64,000 bases of DNA from Dechloromonas sp. HYN0024 (GTDB lineage: Bacteria; Pseudomonadota; Gammaproteobacteria; Burkholderiales; Rhodocyclaceae), in the NCBI RefSeq assembly GCF_003441615.1, contig NZ_CP031842.1:2798001-2862000 (forward strand). The letters run 5' to 3'. A program made the translations under genes and the position numbers. Within the stretch, counting starts at the first letter, position 1. Every line of letters begins with the position of its first letter. The notes beneath the pieces are model-generated. The model searched no databases. It was not told where the DNA came from and saw nothing but the letters and a program-made list of their open reading frames with translations. Shown piece after piece: positions 35,618 through 45,517 of the stretch.

Positions 35618-36585
35618 GTACGGTCGTCGAGGTCGCCGCCGCCGTCATGCTCCGGGCTGATGGCCGCGAGTTTTTGCTGGCCCAGCGCCCGCCCGGCAAG
35701 GTCTACGCCGGTTACTGGGAATTTCCCGGTGGCAAGGTGGAGCCGGGTGAAAGCGTCCGCGCCGCACTGATCCGCGAACTGCAGGAAGAACTGGGCATCA
35801 CCATCACCGCCTGCTCACCCTGGCTGACCCGGCAATTCACCTACCCACACGCCAAGGTGCGCCTGAACTTCTGGCGGGTCACCGCCTGGGAGGGCGAAAT
35901 CGGCATCACCGCACCGCTTGAGCACTCAGCGATCGCCTGGCAAAAGACCGGGGAAGCGGCCACCGTCGCCCCCATCCTGCCGGCCAACGATCCCATCCTC
36001 AAAGCCCTGTCGCTGCCGACGACGATGGCCATCACCAACGCCGAGATCGAGGGCACGGAACGCCAGCTGGAGCACCTGGAAGCAGCCCTGAATGATGGCC
36101 TGCGCCTGATTCAGGTACGCGACAAGGGATGGCCGCAAGCCCAGCGCCTGTGGTTTGCCGAAGCCGTTTGCCGGCTGGCCCGCAGCCACGGCGCGCTGGT
36201 CGTCATCAACGATGATCAGGAAATTGCCCGCCGGGTGGGCGCCGACGGCCTCCACTTGTCAGCCGCCAGCCTCTCGGCCTGCCAGCAGCGTCCCGATTTC
36301 ACCTGGGTCGGAGCCTCCTGCCATGAGGCCGCAGAAATCACCCGGGCCGGTGAACTTGGTCTGGATTACGCCCTGCTCGGCCCGGTCCTGCCGACACCGA
36401 CCCACCCGGAAGCAACAGGGCTCGGCTGGGTGGCATTTGAGCAGCAGATGGCCGGAAACACATTACCGGTGCTTGCACTGGGAGGCATGAAGCGGGAAAT
36501 ACTGACCGTCGCACAGCAGCACGGCGCGCACGGTGTGGCGCTTATGCGTGGCTGGCAGGATCGGGGTCAAACCCCGGATCGTTAG
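35614..36585 (+). CDS. Nudix hydrolase fused to a thiamine-phosphate-synthase-like domain
   Basis: 323 residues. The N-terminal 130 residues are a MutT-type Nudix domain with the full box [20 protein letters not shown]. The rest is a ThiE-like barrel ([65 protein letters not shown]). The first half probably hydrolyses 8-oxo-dGTP. The second lacks some thiamine-phosphate-synthase residues, so its activity is uncertain; the fusion itself recurs in proteobacteria. It starts at a GTG and its end overlaps yacG by 44 bp on the other strand. Confidence 0.9.
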   Translation: MSTVVEVAAAVMLRADGREFLLAQRPPGKVYAGYWEFPGGKVEPGESVRAALIRELQEELGITITACSPWLTRQFTYPHAKVRLNFWRVTAWEGEIGITAPLEHSAIAWQKTGEAATVAPILPANDPILKALSLPTTMAITNAEIEGTERQLEHLEAALNDGLRLIQVRDKGWPQAQRLWFAEAVCRLARSHGALVVINDDQEIARRVGADGLHLSAASLSACQQRPDFTWVGASCHEAAEITRAGELGLDYALLGPVLPTPTHPEATGLGWVAFEQQMAGNTLPVLALGGMKREILTVAQQHGAHGVALMRGWQDRGQTPDR

Positions 36586-36739
36586 CATCTTCCTTGACCG
36601 GAATCCGGTAGGAATCGCTGGCCCAGCAACCCAGATCAATCTGCTTGCAGCGCTCGGAGCAGAAAGGACGCCAGGGATTCTCGGGTGCCCACACGGCATC
36701 CTTGCCGCATTGCGGACAGCGAACCTTGCGGATTGCCAT
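36542..36739 (-). CDS. yacG: DNA gyrase inhibitor YacG
   Basis: 65 residues. A zinc finger is formed by CPQCGK and [12 protein letters not shown]. YacG binds GyrB and blocks DNA binding. It lies in the usual order coaE-zapD-yacG; its ATG shares one base with the zapD stop. Its C-terminal codons overlap the convergent Nudix gene. Confidence 0.95.
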   Translation of the reverse strand: MAIRKVRCPQCGKDAVWAPENPWRPFCSERCKQIDLGCWASDSYRIPVKEDANDPGFDPDPASHA

Positions 36740-37497
36740 CAGAGATTGCAGAAGGTCAGGGCAAAGGGAACATCACGCTCGCAACCACGAGCCTTGAGTT
36801 CGCCAGCCGGCGGCCGGGTAAAGCGGATATTCAGGAAATATTTGTTGGCGCTGACTTCGGGAATCGCCGGCTCCTCGACACTCAGGGTGACGCGCACCAT
36901 CTGCGCGGCAGAGCCGCCGAGATTGAGCTGGAAATGACCACCCGTCGCCGTGTAGTCCTTGGGCCTGCCGCTTGAGCGGAGCAGGCGGAGGACAATGGCG
37001 GCAGCGTCACGCAGCGGCAGCATGGGCTTGGTCCAGCCTTCAAGCGCGCTGCGCCGCTCATCAGCCGAACGATGCAACCACCAATGATAGGACGGCAGGT
37101 CGAACTCGCAGACTCCACCGGGAATGGCGGCCCGGCTCTTGATCCCCATGAGCCAGTCGTTTTCGCGCAGATACTGGCCAATCTTGCCGGTCATGCCGAG
37201 CAGGGCAGCCGACGACTGCTCGATCTCGTAGAGGGCGCCGGACAGGGCTTCTTCGGAAATTTCGGGGTTATTGCGAAAGGCCAGCAGGGTTTGCCGTTGT
37301 CTTTCGAGTTCCTGAATGAGGTCCATCTTGAGGTCGGCACGACCGGCCACCTCGAGGATTTCGAACAGGGAAATCAGCGCCGTGTGATGCTCCTGAGGGC
37401 CATCTTCCTGGGCAAAATACGCCGTTTTTTCGAACAGATCCTCCAGACGCAGCAGCGTGCGGATGCGCTCATTGAACGGGTATTCGTAGGTAATCAC
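36739..37497 (-). CDS. zapD: Cell division protein ZapD
   Basis: 252 residues. It cross-links FtsZ filaments at the division site. The start ([21 protein letters not shown]) and the internal [16 protein letters not shown] and beta-rich C-terminus are typical of ZapD (formerly YacF). It lies between coaE and yacG on the same strand, 59 bp after coaE. Confidence 0.95.
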   Translation of the reverse strand: MITYEYPFNERIRTLLRLEDLFEKTAYFAQEDGPQEHHTALISLFEILEVAGRADLKMDLIQELERQRQTLLAFRNNPEISEEALSGALYEIEQSSAALLGMTGKIGQYLRENDWLMGIKSRAAIPGGVCEFDLPSYHWWLHRSADERRSALEGWTKPMLPLRDAAAIVLRLLRSSGRPKDYTATGGHFQLNLGGSAAQMVRVTLSVEEPAIPEVSANKYFLNIRFTRPPAGELKARGCERDVPFALTFCNL

Positions 37498-37556
37498 GCG
37501 GCAAGTGTCCGAGAAACGGAAAATTTTGTTTATTCTGAGCTATTTGCAAGCAAATC

Positions 37557-38180
37557 TCAACAGCATGCTTTAAGTTTTTCAGCCAAAAGTGCTAGATAGT
37601 TTGCATGCAGGGCTTTCACTTGTTCGTAAATTTTTGTCCTGCCCGCATCGTTGACCACCACATCGTCGGCCACCACCAGCCTTTGCTGACGTGTCGCCTG
37701 GGCCGCCATGATTGCCTCGACCTCCCCGGCGGCAAGACCACTGCGCGCCATGACACGCTCAATTTGCAGGCTTTCCGGACAATCAACGACCGCAATGCGA
37801 TCACACCGGTCGCGATATCCGCCGGACTCAACAAGCAGCGGCACGGCCAGAATGACATAGGGGGAACTCGCCGCCCGGCAGCGCTCATCCGATATTTGGC
37901 GAATCAAGGGATGCAGGATGCCTTCCAGCCGGCTACGCACCGAGGGATCGGCAAAGACCAGCTGACGCATGGCTGCGCGGTCGAGGGCACCATCTGCCGC
38001 CAGAATATTTCTGCCGAATTCGTCGACCAGGGCGGGCATCGCCGCCCCGCCGGCTGCGGTGAGCGCATGGGCGATTGCATCGGTATCGACCAAGCCGGCG
38101 CCCTGCTCGACAAAAAGATCGGCGACCGTGCTTTTGCCGCTCCCGATCCCGCCCGTCAGCCCGACGACATACTGGCTCAT
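37557..38180 (-). CDS. coaE: Dephospho-CoA kinase CoaE
   Basis: 207 residues. It phosphorylates dephospho-CoA to CoA. The P-loop is GLTGGIGSGKSTV, followed by VDTDAIAH. Later motifs are LRQLVF-like and IHPLIR-like segments (GILHPLIRQ) and AVPLLVESG. The ATG overlaps the stop of the SPOR-domain gene (38177-38180). The coenzyme A partner gene coaD is elsewhere in the window (53.4 kb). Confidence 0.96.
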   Translation of the reverse strand: MSQYVVGLTGGIGSGKSTVADLFVEQGAGLVDTDAIAHALTAAGGAAMPALVDEFGRNILAADGALDRAAMRQLVFADPSVRSRLEGILHPLIRQISDERCRAASSPYVILAVPLLVESGGYRDRCDRIAVVDCPESLQIERVMARSGLAAGEVEAIMAAQATRQQRLVVADDVVVNDAGRTKIYEQVKALHANYLALLAEKLKACC

Positions 38181-38953
38181 TTACAGGCCAGCGCCTCGGC
38201 CTTGGGCAGCAACTGGCCGACGGCGCCAAGCAGGGCAGCCTTTTCGCTGGCCGGCCCTCTGGCCAGCACGGTGACCTGACTATCCTTGCCCGGACGGGGT
38301 GACATCTGGGCCGAGCGGACCCCCCTGGCTTTCAGATCTGCCAGGCGTTCCTGCGCACCTTTTTCCGTCGAAAAGACACCGAGCGAAATAGCCAGACGAC
38401 TCGGCGCATCGGGCACGACGAAGAAATCGCTGATCCCCAGTTCGCGCAACTCCGCTGCCTTCTTGTCGGCATCACCCTTGCCCGGCAGGGGCGGGATGTA
38501 CACCCACCAGCCATTGCCCTCTGCGGCGATCACCTTGCGGCTGAGCTTGTAACTGCCAAAGCGTTTGACCAGCAGGGTTGAAAGCCGGTCCGCATCAGCT
38601 GCCGGGAGGGGGCGCCAGGTCAGGCAGACAGGGGCACTGTCAACCTTCTCGACCTTGGCTTCCGGCTCTGCCGGGGCCGGCTTGTCGGCTGCCTCCTTGA
38701 CCGTCTCGGTCTTAACCTCGTGGCCCTTGTCAGTCGCCGGCGGTTCCTCGGCCGGCTTTATTTCCGGCGCGACATGCTCGGCCCGGATCGGTGCTGCCGG
38801 AATCTCGCCGCGCGAAACGATCCGCATGCGATCAGGCATGACCTGCTGCTCGACCCGCCCGGCATCCGGATTGTCGGGACGACCGAAATATCCCTCGGCA
38901 AACGCATAGAACAGCAAATTGCCGAGTACCAGAAGGAAAACCAGGGCTTTCAC
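38177..38953 (-). CDS. SPOR-domain membrane protein
   Basis: 258 residues. One N-terminal membrane span (ALVFLLVLGNLLFYAFA) is followed by a Glu/Lys/Pro-rich linker. A C-terminal SPOR domain comes last (GWWVYIPPLPGKGDADKKAAELRELGISDFF, LGVFSTEKGAQERLADLKARG). SPOR domains bind denuded glycan strands at the septum, so a division-site role is likely. It lies 4 bp after TrpB2 and overlaps coaE by 4 bp. Confidence 0.85.
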   Translation of the reverse strand: MKALVFLLVLGNLLFYAFAEGYFGRPDNPDAGRVEQQVMPDRMRIVSRGEIPAAPIRAEHVAPEIKPAEEPPATDKGHEVKTETVKEAADKPAPAEPEAKVEKVDSAPVCLTWRPLPAADADRLSTLLVKRFGSYKLSRKVIAAEGNGWWVYIPPLPGKGDADKKAAELRELGISDFFVVPDAPSRLAISLGVFSTEKGAQERLADLKARGVRSAQMSPRPGKDSQVTVLARGPASEKAALLGAVGQLLPKAEALACK

Positions 38954-38957
38954 AGCA

Positions 38958-40322
38958 TCAGCCTACTTTGGGCAAGTGCTTGAGCGATTCGGTAATGGCA
39001 GCTTCCGGGTAGTCGTAGTCTTCCAGCTGCCCGGAGAAAAACTTGTCGTAGGAGGCCATATCGAAGTGTCCGTGGCCAGTCAGACTGAACAGGATGGTCT
39101 TCGGCTCGCCGGTAATCTTGCACTTGAGTGCTTCATCGATGGCGGCGCGGATAGCATGACAGGACTCCGGGGCCGGGATGATGCCTTCCGCCCGGGCGAA
39201 CTGGACACCGGCGTCAAAGGTCGCCACCTGTGGCACGGCCAGGGCCTCGATCTGCCCCTCGTGCAGCAACTGGGAAACCAGCGGCGAATCGCCGTGATAG
39301 CGCAGGCCGCCGGCATGGATACCGGGCGGCATGAAATCGTGGCCGAGGGTGTACATCTTCATGATCGGCGTGTACCCCGAGACATCGCCGTAGTCGTAGG
39401 CGTAGTGGCCCTTGGTCAGCGTCGGACAGGAGGTCGGCTCAACGGCAACGCAGCGCAGATTGGTCGCCCGCTTGTCCCCGGCGGCCTTGTCGGCCAGGAA
39501 GGGGAAGGCGATGCCGCCGAAGCTTGAACCACCACCGCAAGGGCCAAAGATCACATCGGGATAGAGCCCGATCTTGTCGAACTGCTTCTTGGCCTCAAGA
39601 CCGATCACCGACTGGTGCAGCAGCACATGATTGAGGACCGAACCGAGGGTGTAGCAGGTGCCGGGTTCGGCAGCGGCCTCTTCAACAGCTTCCGAGATGG
39701 CCAGACCGAGCGACCCCTGATTGTGCGGATCGGCGGCCAGGGCGGCGCGCCCGGCATTGGTCAGGTTGGTCGGGCTGGCGAAGACGTCGGCACCCCAAGT
39801 CTGCATCATTGAGCGACGAAACGGCTTCTGCTCATAGCTGACCTTGACCATGAAGACACGGACAGGCAGGCCGAACATCTGGCCGGCGAAGGCAATCGAC
39901 GAGCCCCACTGGCCGGCGCCCGTTTCGGTGGTCAGCTTCTTGGTACCGGCAATCTTGTTGAAATAGGCCTGCGGCACGGCAGAGTTGGGTTTGTGCGAAC
40001 CGGCCGGCGAGACACCTTCGTACTTGTAGAAAATCTTGGCCGGCGTACCGAGCGCCTGCTCCAGGCGCAGGGCACGACAGAGCGGGGCCGGACGCCACAG
40101 AGCGTAAATCTGGCGGACTTCTTCAGGAATGGCGATCCAGCGTTCAGCCGACATTTCCTGTTCAAGAATCGGCCCGGGGAAAATCGCCCCCATCGCTTCC
40201 GGCGGCACCGGGTTGCCATCCGGCCCGAGCGGCGGGGCAGGCGGGTTCACCATGTCGGCAACGACGTTGTACCAGTGGGTCGGAATATCTTCTTGTTCTA
40301 GATTGATCCGCAGTGGCGTCAC
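38958..40322 (-). CDS. TrpB2-type tryptophan synthase beta-like enzyme
   Basis: 454 residues, longer than TrpB1 (about 397) and with the N-terminal extension of the TrpB2 group. The PLP lysine is Lys111 in GVSPAGSHKPNSA. Other family segments are TETGAGQWGSSIAFAG and GPCGGGSSFGGIAFPF. TrpB2 condenses indole and serine and often works without TrpA; no trpA is near. The start is a GTG with GGGAGAG before it. It could also be a serine- or threonine-deaminating relative. Confidence 0.9.
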   Translation of the reverse strand: MTPLRINLEQEDIPTHWYNVVADMVNPPAPPLGPDGNPVPPEAMGAIFPGPILEQEMSAERWIAIPEEVRQIYALWRPAPLCRALRLEQALGTPAKIFYKYEGVSPAGSHKPNSAVPQAYFNKIAGTKKLTTETGAGQWGSSIAFAGQMFGLPVRVFMVKVSYEQKPFRRSMMQTWGADVFASPTNLTNAGRAALAADPHNQGSLGLAISEAVEEAAAEPGTCYTLGSVLNHVLLHQSVIGLEAKKQFDKIGLYPDVIFGPCGGGSSFGGIAFPFLADKAAGDKRATNLRCVAVEPTSCPTLTKGHYAYDYGDVSGYTPIMKMYTLGHDFMPPGIHAGGLRYHGDSPLVSQLLHEGQIEALAVPQVATFDAGVQFARAEGIIPAPESCHAIRAAIDEALKCKITGEPKTILFSLTGHGHFDMASYDKFFSGQLEDYDYPEAAITESLKHLPKVG

Positions 40323-40488
40323 TTTTCTCTCCCGGAAAGTGTTTTTCTGAAAGCCGGTAAGTTACTCCAAAAGGACTACGCGACCAAGGGCACAGATCGA
40401 TTTTGGCCCTTATTTCGAGTCAACCGCGACAGCAGCCGAAACAAGCAGTTAAAGTACCGTCTGCCCAAAATTCTCCCTTGCCCCTGCC

Positions 40489-41040
40489 GTGTCCGTCCCG
40501 ACCATCTCGCCCCTGCTCAGACACCCTGGCGCTCCCTGCTCCGGCCCCGACCGCCTTGAAGTGACCGCGACGCACCTGGCTGATGGCGGATTGATCCTGT
40601 ACTACCGCCTCTTTGGCCGCCCGGAACTTATCCGAACACCTGCGCAAAAGCCACCCGGCCCGGCCGACGGCCTGTGGCAGCACACCTGCTGCGAAGCCTT
40701 CGTGGCAGAAGCTGGCACCGCTTATCGGGAATTCAACTTTTCACCCTCCGGCCAGTGGGCCAGCTACCGTTTCACCGACTACCGGAAGCGGGATGAGGTC
40801 TATGCCCCAGCTGCCCAGCCGCACCTCGCCTTTTCCCTGCTGCCGGATGGTTTTGCGCTGCAGGCAACGATCCCGGCTACCTTGCTGCCCGTTGACGAGC
40901 GCCCAGACCTTGGCCTTACGGCAATCATCGAAGCTGCTGATGGCAGCAAGAGCTACTGGGCGCTGACCCACTGCGCCGCCCAACCCGACTTCCATCTCCG
41001 CCAGAGCTTTACCCTGGCCCTGAACCGACCCGCCCCATGA
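40489..41040 (+). CDS. DOMON-like domain protein
   Basis: 183 residues. A beta-sandwich-like sequence with alternating short strands (LEVTATHLADGGLILYYRLFG, EFNFSPSGQWASYRFTDYR, FALQATIPATLLPVD) resembles the DOMON-like family seen beside muramidase or mur-type genes. Such domains bind sugars or heme. The start is a GTG with a poor ribosome-binding site. The stop overlaps the NamZ-like gene by 4 bp, which points to a joint role in cell-wall sugar handling. Confidence 0.7.
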   Translation: MSVPTISPLLRHPGAPCSGPDRLEVTATHLADGGLILYYRLFGRPELIRTPAQKPPGPADGLWQHTCCEAFVAEAGTAYREFNFSPSGQWASYRFTDYRKRDEVYAPAAQPHLAFSLLPDGFALQATIPATLLPVDERPDLGLTAIIEAADGSKSYWALTHCAAQPDFHLRQSFTLALNRPAP

Positions 41041-42251
41041 CACACACCATCCAGTTTGGCATCGACCGCCTGCTTGCCGCCCCCACCCTGCGCCGACCGC
41101 TGGCCGGCAAACGCCTGGCCCTGCTCGCCCACCCGGCCTCGGTGACAGCCGACCTGACCCACTCGCTGGATGCACTGGCGGCGCTCCCCGACCTCACGCT
41201 AAGCACTGCCTTTGGCCCGCAGCACGGCCTGCGCGGCGACAAGCAGGACAACATGGTCGAGTCGCCTGATTTTCTCGATCCGCAACTCGGCATCCCGGTC
41301 TTCAGCCTGTACGGCGAAGTGCGCCGGCCAACCGATGCCATGATGGCGACCTTCGATGTGCTGCTCGTCGATCTTCAGGATCTCGGCTGCCGCATCTACA
41401 CCTTCATCACCACGCTGCGCTATGTGCTCGAAGCCGCCGCCCGGCACGGCAAGAGCGTCTGGGTACTCGACCGCCCCAACCCGGCCGGCCGACCGATCGA
41501 AGGCCTGACCCTGCGCGCCGGATGGGAGAGCTTCGTCGGTGCTGGCGCCATGCCAATGCGGCACGGCCTGACCATGGGCGAACTGGGCCACTGGTTCATT
41601 GCCACGCTCAAACTCGACGTCGATTACCAGGTAATCACTCTGCAGGGCTGGCAGCCCGACGCCGCACCCGGCTACGGGTGGCCGCTGGGCGAACGCACCT
41701 GGATCAATCCCAGCCCGAATGCGCCCAACCTGTCGATGGCCCGCGCCTACGCCGGTACGGTGATGCTTGAAGGGACAACACTTTCCGAGGGTCGGGGCAC
41801 GACCCGGCCGCTTGAACTGTTCGGCGCACCGGACATCGATGCCCGTGCCGTACTCGCCGAGATGCGCCACTTTGCCCCGCCCTGGCTGGCTGGCTGCAAG
41901 CTGCGAGAATGCTGGTTCGAACCGACTTTCCACAAGCATGCCGGTCAGCTCAATCATGGCCTCCAGATTCATTGCGAAGGGCCGTACTACGACCACGCCG
42001 CCTTCCAGCCCTGGCGTATCCAGGCCCTCGCCTTCAAGGCAATCCGCCGTCTTTATCCGGAATATCCGCTGTGGCGTGATTTCGCCTATGAATATGAACA
42101 CGACCGCCTGGCCATCGACCTTATCAACGGCTCGCCACTGCTTCGCCAGTGGGTTGATGATCCCGCTGCACTGGCCAGCGATCTGGACTGCCTGACACAA
42201 GCAGACGAAGTCGCCTGGCGGGAAAAAATCCGCCCCTTCCTGCTCTACTGA
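41037..42251 (+). CDS. NamZ-like exo-beta-N-acetylmuramidase (DUF1343)
   Basis: 404 residues. The DUF1343 family includes Bacillus NamZ, which cuts terminal N-acetylmuramic acid from peptidoglycan fragments. Matching segments are LLAHPASVTADLTHS, TAFGPQHGLRGDKQDN, VFSLYGEVRRPTDAM, LLVDLQDLGCRIYTF and WVLDRPNPAGRPIEG. There is no signal peptide, so it probably acts in cytoplasmic cell-wall recycling. It overlaps the DOMON-like gene by 4 bp. Confidence 0.88.
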   Translation: MTHTIQFGIDRLLAAPTLRRPLAGKRLALLAHPASVTADLTHSLDALAALPDLTLSTAFGPQHGLRGDKQDNMVESPDFLDPQLGIPVFSLYGEVRRPTDAMMATFDVLLVDLQDLGCRIYTFITTLRYVLEAAARHGKSVWVLDRPNPAGRPIEGLTLRAGWESFVGAGAMPMRHGLTMGELGHWFIATLKLDVDYQVITLQGWQPDAAPGYGWPLGERTWINPSPNAPNLSMARAYAGTVMLEGTTLSEGRGTTRPLELFGAPDIDARAVLAEMRHFAPPWLAGCKLRECWFEPTFHKHAGQLNHGLQIHCEGPYYDHAAFQPWRIQALAFKAIRRLYPEYPLWRDFAYEYEHDRLAIDLINGSPLLRQWVDDPAALASDLDCLTQADEVAWREKIRPFLLY

Positions 42252-42358
42252 AGCCGGCGCCGGGCGATCATGCCATCTGCAAAAAAACACCAAAAATATA
42301 ACAACCTGCTAATATTATTCGGAAACAAAATGAAGTAATAAATTCGAGTGGAGTTTGT

Positions 42359-45300
42359 GTGGGCCCATATAGCGAGGACTCAGTCAGCCATTGGCTCGGC
42401 AAGGCCGTGGCGACCCTGTGCCTGCTGTTCGGACTGTCCTCTGCCTGTGCCAGCCAGGATGCCCCGGCAACAACGTCCGATACGACGCTGGCATCGACCA
42501 TCGCTCCCTCCCCTGCCGTGCTTGGTGGCAGCACCAAAAGGATAGCGAAATTTGCCGTCCTGGCGATTCGCCCGAAACCCGAAAGCGAAGCCCGCTGGCG
42601 CCCCCTGATCGACTACCTCAACAAGACCAACCCGAACCGGCCGCTCGAACTCGCCATACTGACCTACCCGGAACTGGAATCAGCAATCCGCAACAAGCAG
42701 GTCGACTTCGCACTCACCCAACCGGCCCACTACATTACGCTGACCCAGCGCGAGGGCTTGCTCTCCCCTCTCGCCTCGCTGGTTGAAATCCAGGACGGCA
42801 AGCCCCTTGCTGCACTCGGCGGGGTCATCGCAGTGCGCAGCGAGCAGAAAGACATCCAGAATCTTACCGACCTTGTCGGAAGGCGGATCGCCACCAGCAC
42901 CAAGTCATCACTGGGCAGCTACCAGGCCCAGGCCTATGAACTGCTGATGCGCGGCATCGATCTGACCAGCGACGCCACCGTCATCGAGACCGGGCAACCT
43001 CAGGACCTGGCTGTCGAGCAGTTGCTGGCCGGCAAGGTCGATGTTGCCTTTGTTCGAACGGGCATTCTCGAAGCCATGATCAAGGAGCACAAGCTCGATA
43101 TCCGGCAGTTGCGCATCATCACCCCCCGTGACGATGGCTTTCCCCAGATGCACTCGACACGCCTCTATCCGGAATGGCCTGTGGCGGCGATGCCATGGGT
43201 CGACGAAGACCTTGCCCGCAAGGTCGCTGCCGACATCCTGACCCTGCCGCACGGCGGCGACGTTGCCCGGGCAGCCGGCATCCACGGTTTCAACATTCCC
43301 GGCGACTACCGCCCGGTCGGGGAATTATTGCAACAGCTTCGCCTGCCCCCCTTCGATGCGCCCCCCAGGGTCACCATCAAGGACATCATCAACCAGTTCG
43401 GCTGGGTGATCGGTCTGGTTGGCATCGCCCTGGCCAGTGGCTTGATGCTCTTTGTCGTCACCCTGTTCAGATCGAATCGGCAACTCAAGGCAGAACGCGC
43501 CCGGACGGCGCTGGCGATGTCCGATCTGGCTGCTACCGAAGCCCGCTTCCGGGCCATTTTCGAGAACGTCGATGCCCTGGCCATTCAAGGCTATCTGGCC
43601 GATGGCACCGTCGCCTACTGGAACCACGCCTCGCAGACGCTGTATGGCTACCCGCCCAGCGAAGCCTTGAATAGGTCACTGCTTGAACTGATCGTCCCGA
43701 CCCCATTGCAGGAACGGCTGCGCGACGCCATGCAGTGGATGTTCGCCAACAAGGCCGGCATTCCGGCCGGGCGTCTCACCCTGCGCCACAAGGACGGCCA
43801 CCCGGTCGAGGTGTACTCGAGCCACACGGTCGTCGACACCCCTGACCGCGGCCCGATGATCTTTGGCTTCAACGTCGACCTGAAAGACCTGGTCAGCGCC
43901 GAACATGCACTGCGCGAAAGCGAGGCACGCCAGCGCATGATTCTGGAAACCCTCGGCGAAGGGGTTTTCGGCACTGACGCCGATGGCATCTGCACCTTCA
44001 TCAATCCGGCCGGACTGGCCATGCTCGGCTTCACCGAACGTGAAGTACTCGGTCGCAATCTCCATAACCTCTTCCACCACCATCATGTTGATGGCACCCC
44101 CTACGCGCCGACCGAATGCCCGGTCCGCAAAACAGCCGGCGATGGCATCACGCGCCGGACGCAAGACGCTTTCTGGCGCAAGAACGGCGAGCTTTTCCCG
44201 GTCAACCTGACGATCACGCCAACCCGCCGCGATGGGCTGGTCAGCGGCGTTGTCGTCTCCTTCTCGGACATCAGCGAAATCCAGCGCACCGCCAAGGAAC
44301 TCGAGAAACACCGCCAGAATCTGGAAATTGAAGTCCGACAGCGCACCGAACAACTCGAGATTGCCCGTCAGGCAGCCGAGATGGCCAGCCGCTCGAAGAG
44401 CGCCTTCCTGGCCAACATGAGCCACGAAATTCGGACCCCCCTCAATGCCGTACTCGGCATGGTTCACCTGATCCGTCGCGACAATCCAACGCAGCTCCAG
44501 GTCGACCGGCTCGACAAGATCGATGCGTCATCGCAGCACCTCCTTGCCGTCATCAACGACATTCTCGACATCTCGAAGATTGAAGCCGGCAAACTGCAAC
44601 TCGACGAGGCCACAGTCGACGTGAACAGCATCCTCAAGCGGGTCGTCTCCGTCCTTGGCGAACGTGCCCGCGAGAAGGGACTGACCTTGCAGACTGAATC
44701 AGCCGAATTCACGCGGACAATGCTCGGCGACCCGACCCGTATCACCCAATGTCTGATCAACTACACCGCCAACGCGATCAAATTTACCGAACAGGGCAGC
44801 ATCACCATCCGGGCGGGCAATATCTCGGAAAATGCCAACGAAACCCTGCTCCGCTTCGAGGTCGAAGACACCGGGGTGGGCATAGCCGAAGACTCCATTC
44901 CCCGGCTCTTCGGGATATTCGAACAGGCTGACGCGTCAACCACCCGCAAATTTGGCGGTACCGGCCTTGGTCTGGCCATCACCCGCCGCCTCGCCGAATT
45001 GATGGGCGGCCAGGTCGGGGTCAGCAGCCGCCTAGGCAGCGGCAGCCGGTTCTGGTTCACCGCCCGCCTGAAGCCAGGCAGCGAATTCAATGCCCTCGTC
45101 ACCTCGAGCTACGCCGGCATGCCGCCTCAGGCCGTCCAGGATTCCCTGGCCGGGCGCCACCTGCTGATCGTCGAGGACGAACCGATCAACCGCGAGATCG
45201 CCCTGGAACTGATCCAAGAGTTCGGCACCACGGCCGACACCGCCGAAAATGGCCGGCAGGCCCTCGACATGCTCAAGAAGCGCAGCTACGACCTGATCCT

Positions 45301-45517
45301 GATGGACATGCAGATGCCGGAAATGGATGGTCTGGAAGCCACCCGCCAAATTCGCGCCGACCCGCAATATGCCCTGCTGCCGATCATCGCCATGACGGCC
45401 AACGCCTTTGCCGAAGATCGCGAACGCTGCCTTGCTGCCGGAATGAACGACTTCATCGTCAAGCCGGTCGACCCGGATGACCTGAAAATGCAGCTGCTGC
45501 GCCATCTGGCAACTTAG
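42359..45517 (+). CDS. Hybrid sensor histidine kinase with PhnD-like ligand domain
   Basis: 1052 residues from a GTG at 42359 with GGAG before it. Order: membrane or signal segment (about 14-31), a periplasmic PhnD-like binding domain (about 60-335) and a membrane span (about 347-368). Two PAS domains (about 395-510, 520-640), HisKA with the phospho-histidine in NMSHEIRTPLNAV (near 690) and an HATPase with DTGVGIAEDSIPRLFGIFEQ follow. A receiver comes last, with its aspartate in LILMDMQMPEMDG (near 983). It probably senses a phosphonate, phosphite or oxyanion. No separate response regulator is adjacent. Confidence 0.93.
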   Translation: MGPYSEDSVSHWLGKAVATLCLLFGLSSACASQDAPATTSDTTLASTIAPSPAVLGGSTKRIAKFAVLAIRPKPESEARWRPLIDYLNKTNPNRPLELAILTYPELESAIRNKQVDFALTQPAHYITLTQREGLLSPLASLVEIQDGKPLAALGGVIAVRSEQKDIQNLTDLVGRRIATSTKSSLGSYQAQAYELLMRGIDLTSDATVIETGQPQDLAVEQLLAGKVDVAFVRTGILEAMIKEHKLDIRQLRIITPRDDGFPQMHSTRLYPEWPVAAMPWVDEDLARKVAADILTLPHGGDVARAAGIHGFNIPGDYRPVGELLQQLRLPPFDAPPRVTIKDIINQFGWVIGLVGIALASGLMLFVVTLFRSNRQLKAERARTALAMSDLAATEARFRAIFENVDALAIQGYLADGTVAYWNHASQTLYGYPPSEALNRSLLELIVPTPLQERLRDAMQWMFANKAGIPAGRLTLRHKDGHPVEVYSSHTVVDTPDRGPMIFGFNVDLKDLVSAEHALRESEARQRMILETLGEGVFGTDADGICTFINPAGLAMLGFTEREVLGRNLHNLFHHHHVDGTPYAPTECPVRKTAGDGITRRTQDAFWRKNGELFPVNLTITPTRRDGLVSGVVVSFSDISEIQRTAKELEKHRQNLEIEVRQRTEQLEIARQAAEMASRSKSAFLANMSHEIRTPLNAVLGMVHLIRRDNPTQLQVDRLDKIDASSQHLLAVINDILDISKIEAGKLQLDEATVDVNSILKRVVSVLGERAREKGLTLQTESAEFTRTMLGDPTRITQCLINYTANAIKFTEQGSITIRAGNISENANETLLRFEVEDTGVGIAEDSIPRLFGIFEQADASTTRKFGGTGLGLAITRRLAELMGGQVGVSSRLGSGSRFWFTARLKPGSEFNALVTSSYAGMPPQAVQDSLAGRHLLIVEDEPINREIALELIQEFGTTADTAENGRQALDMLKKRSYDLILMDMQMPEMDGLEATRQIRADPQYALLPIIAMTANAFAEDRERCLAAGMNDFIVKPVDPDDLKMQLLRHLAT

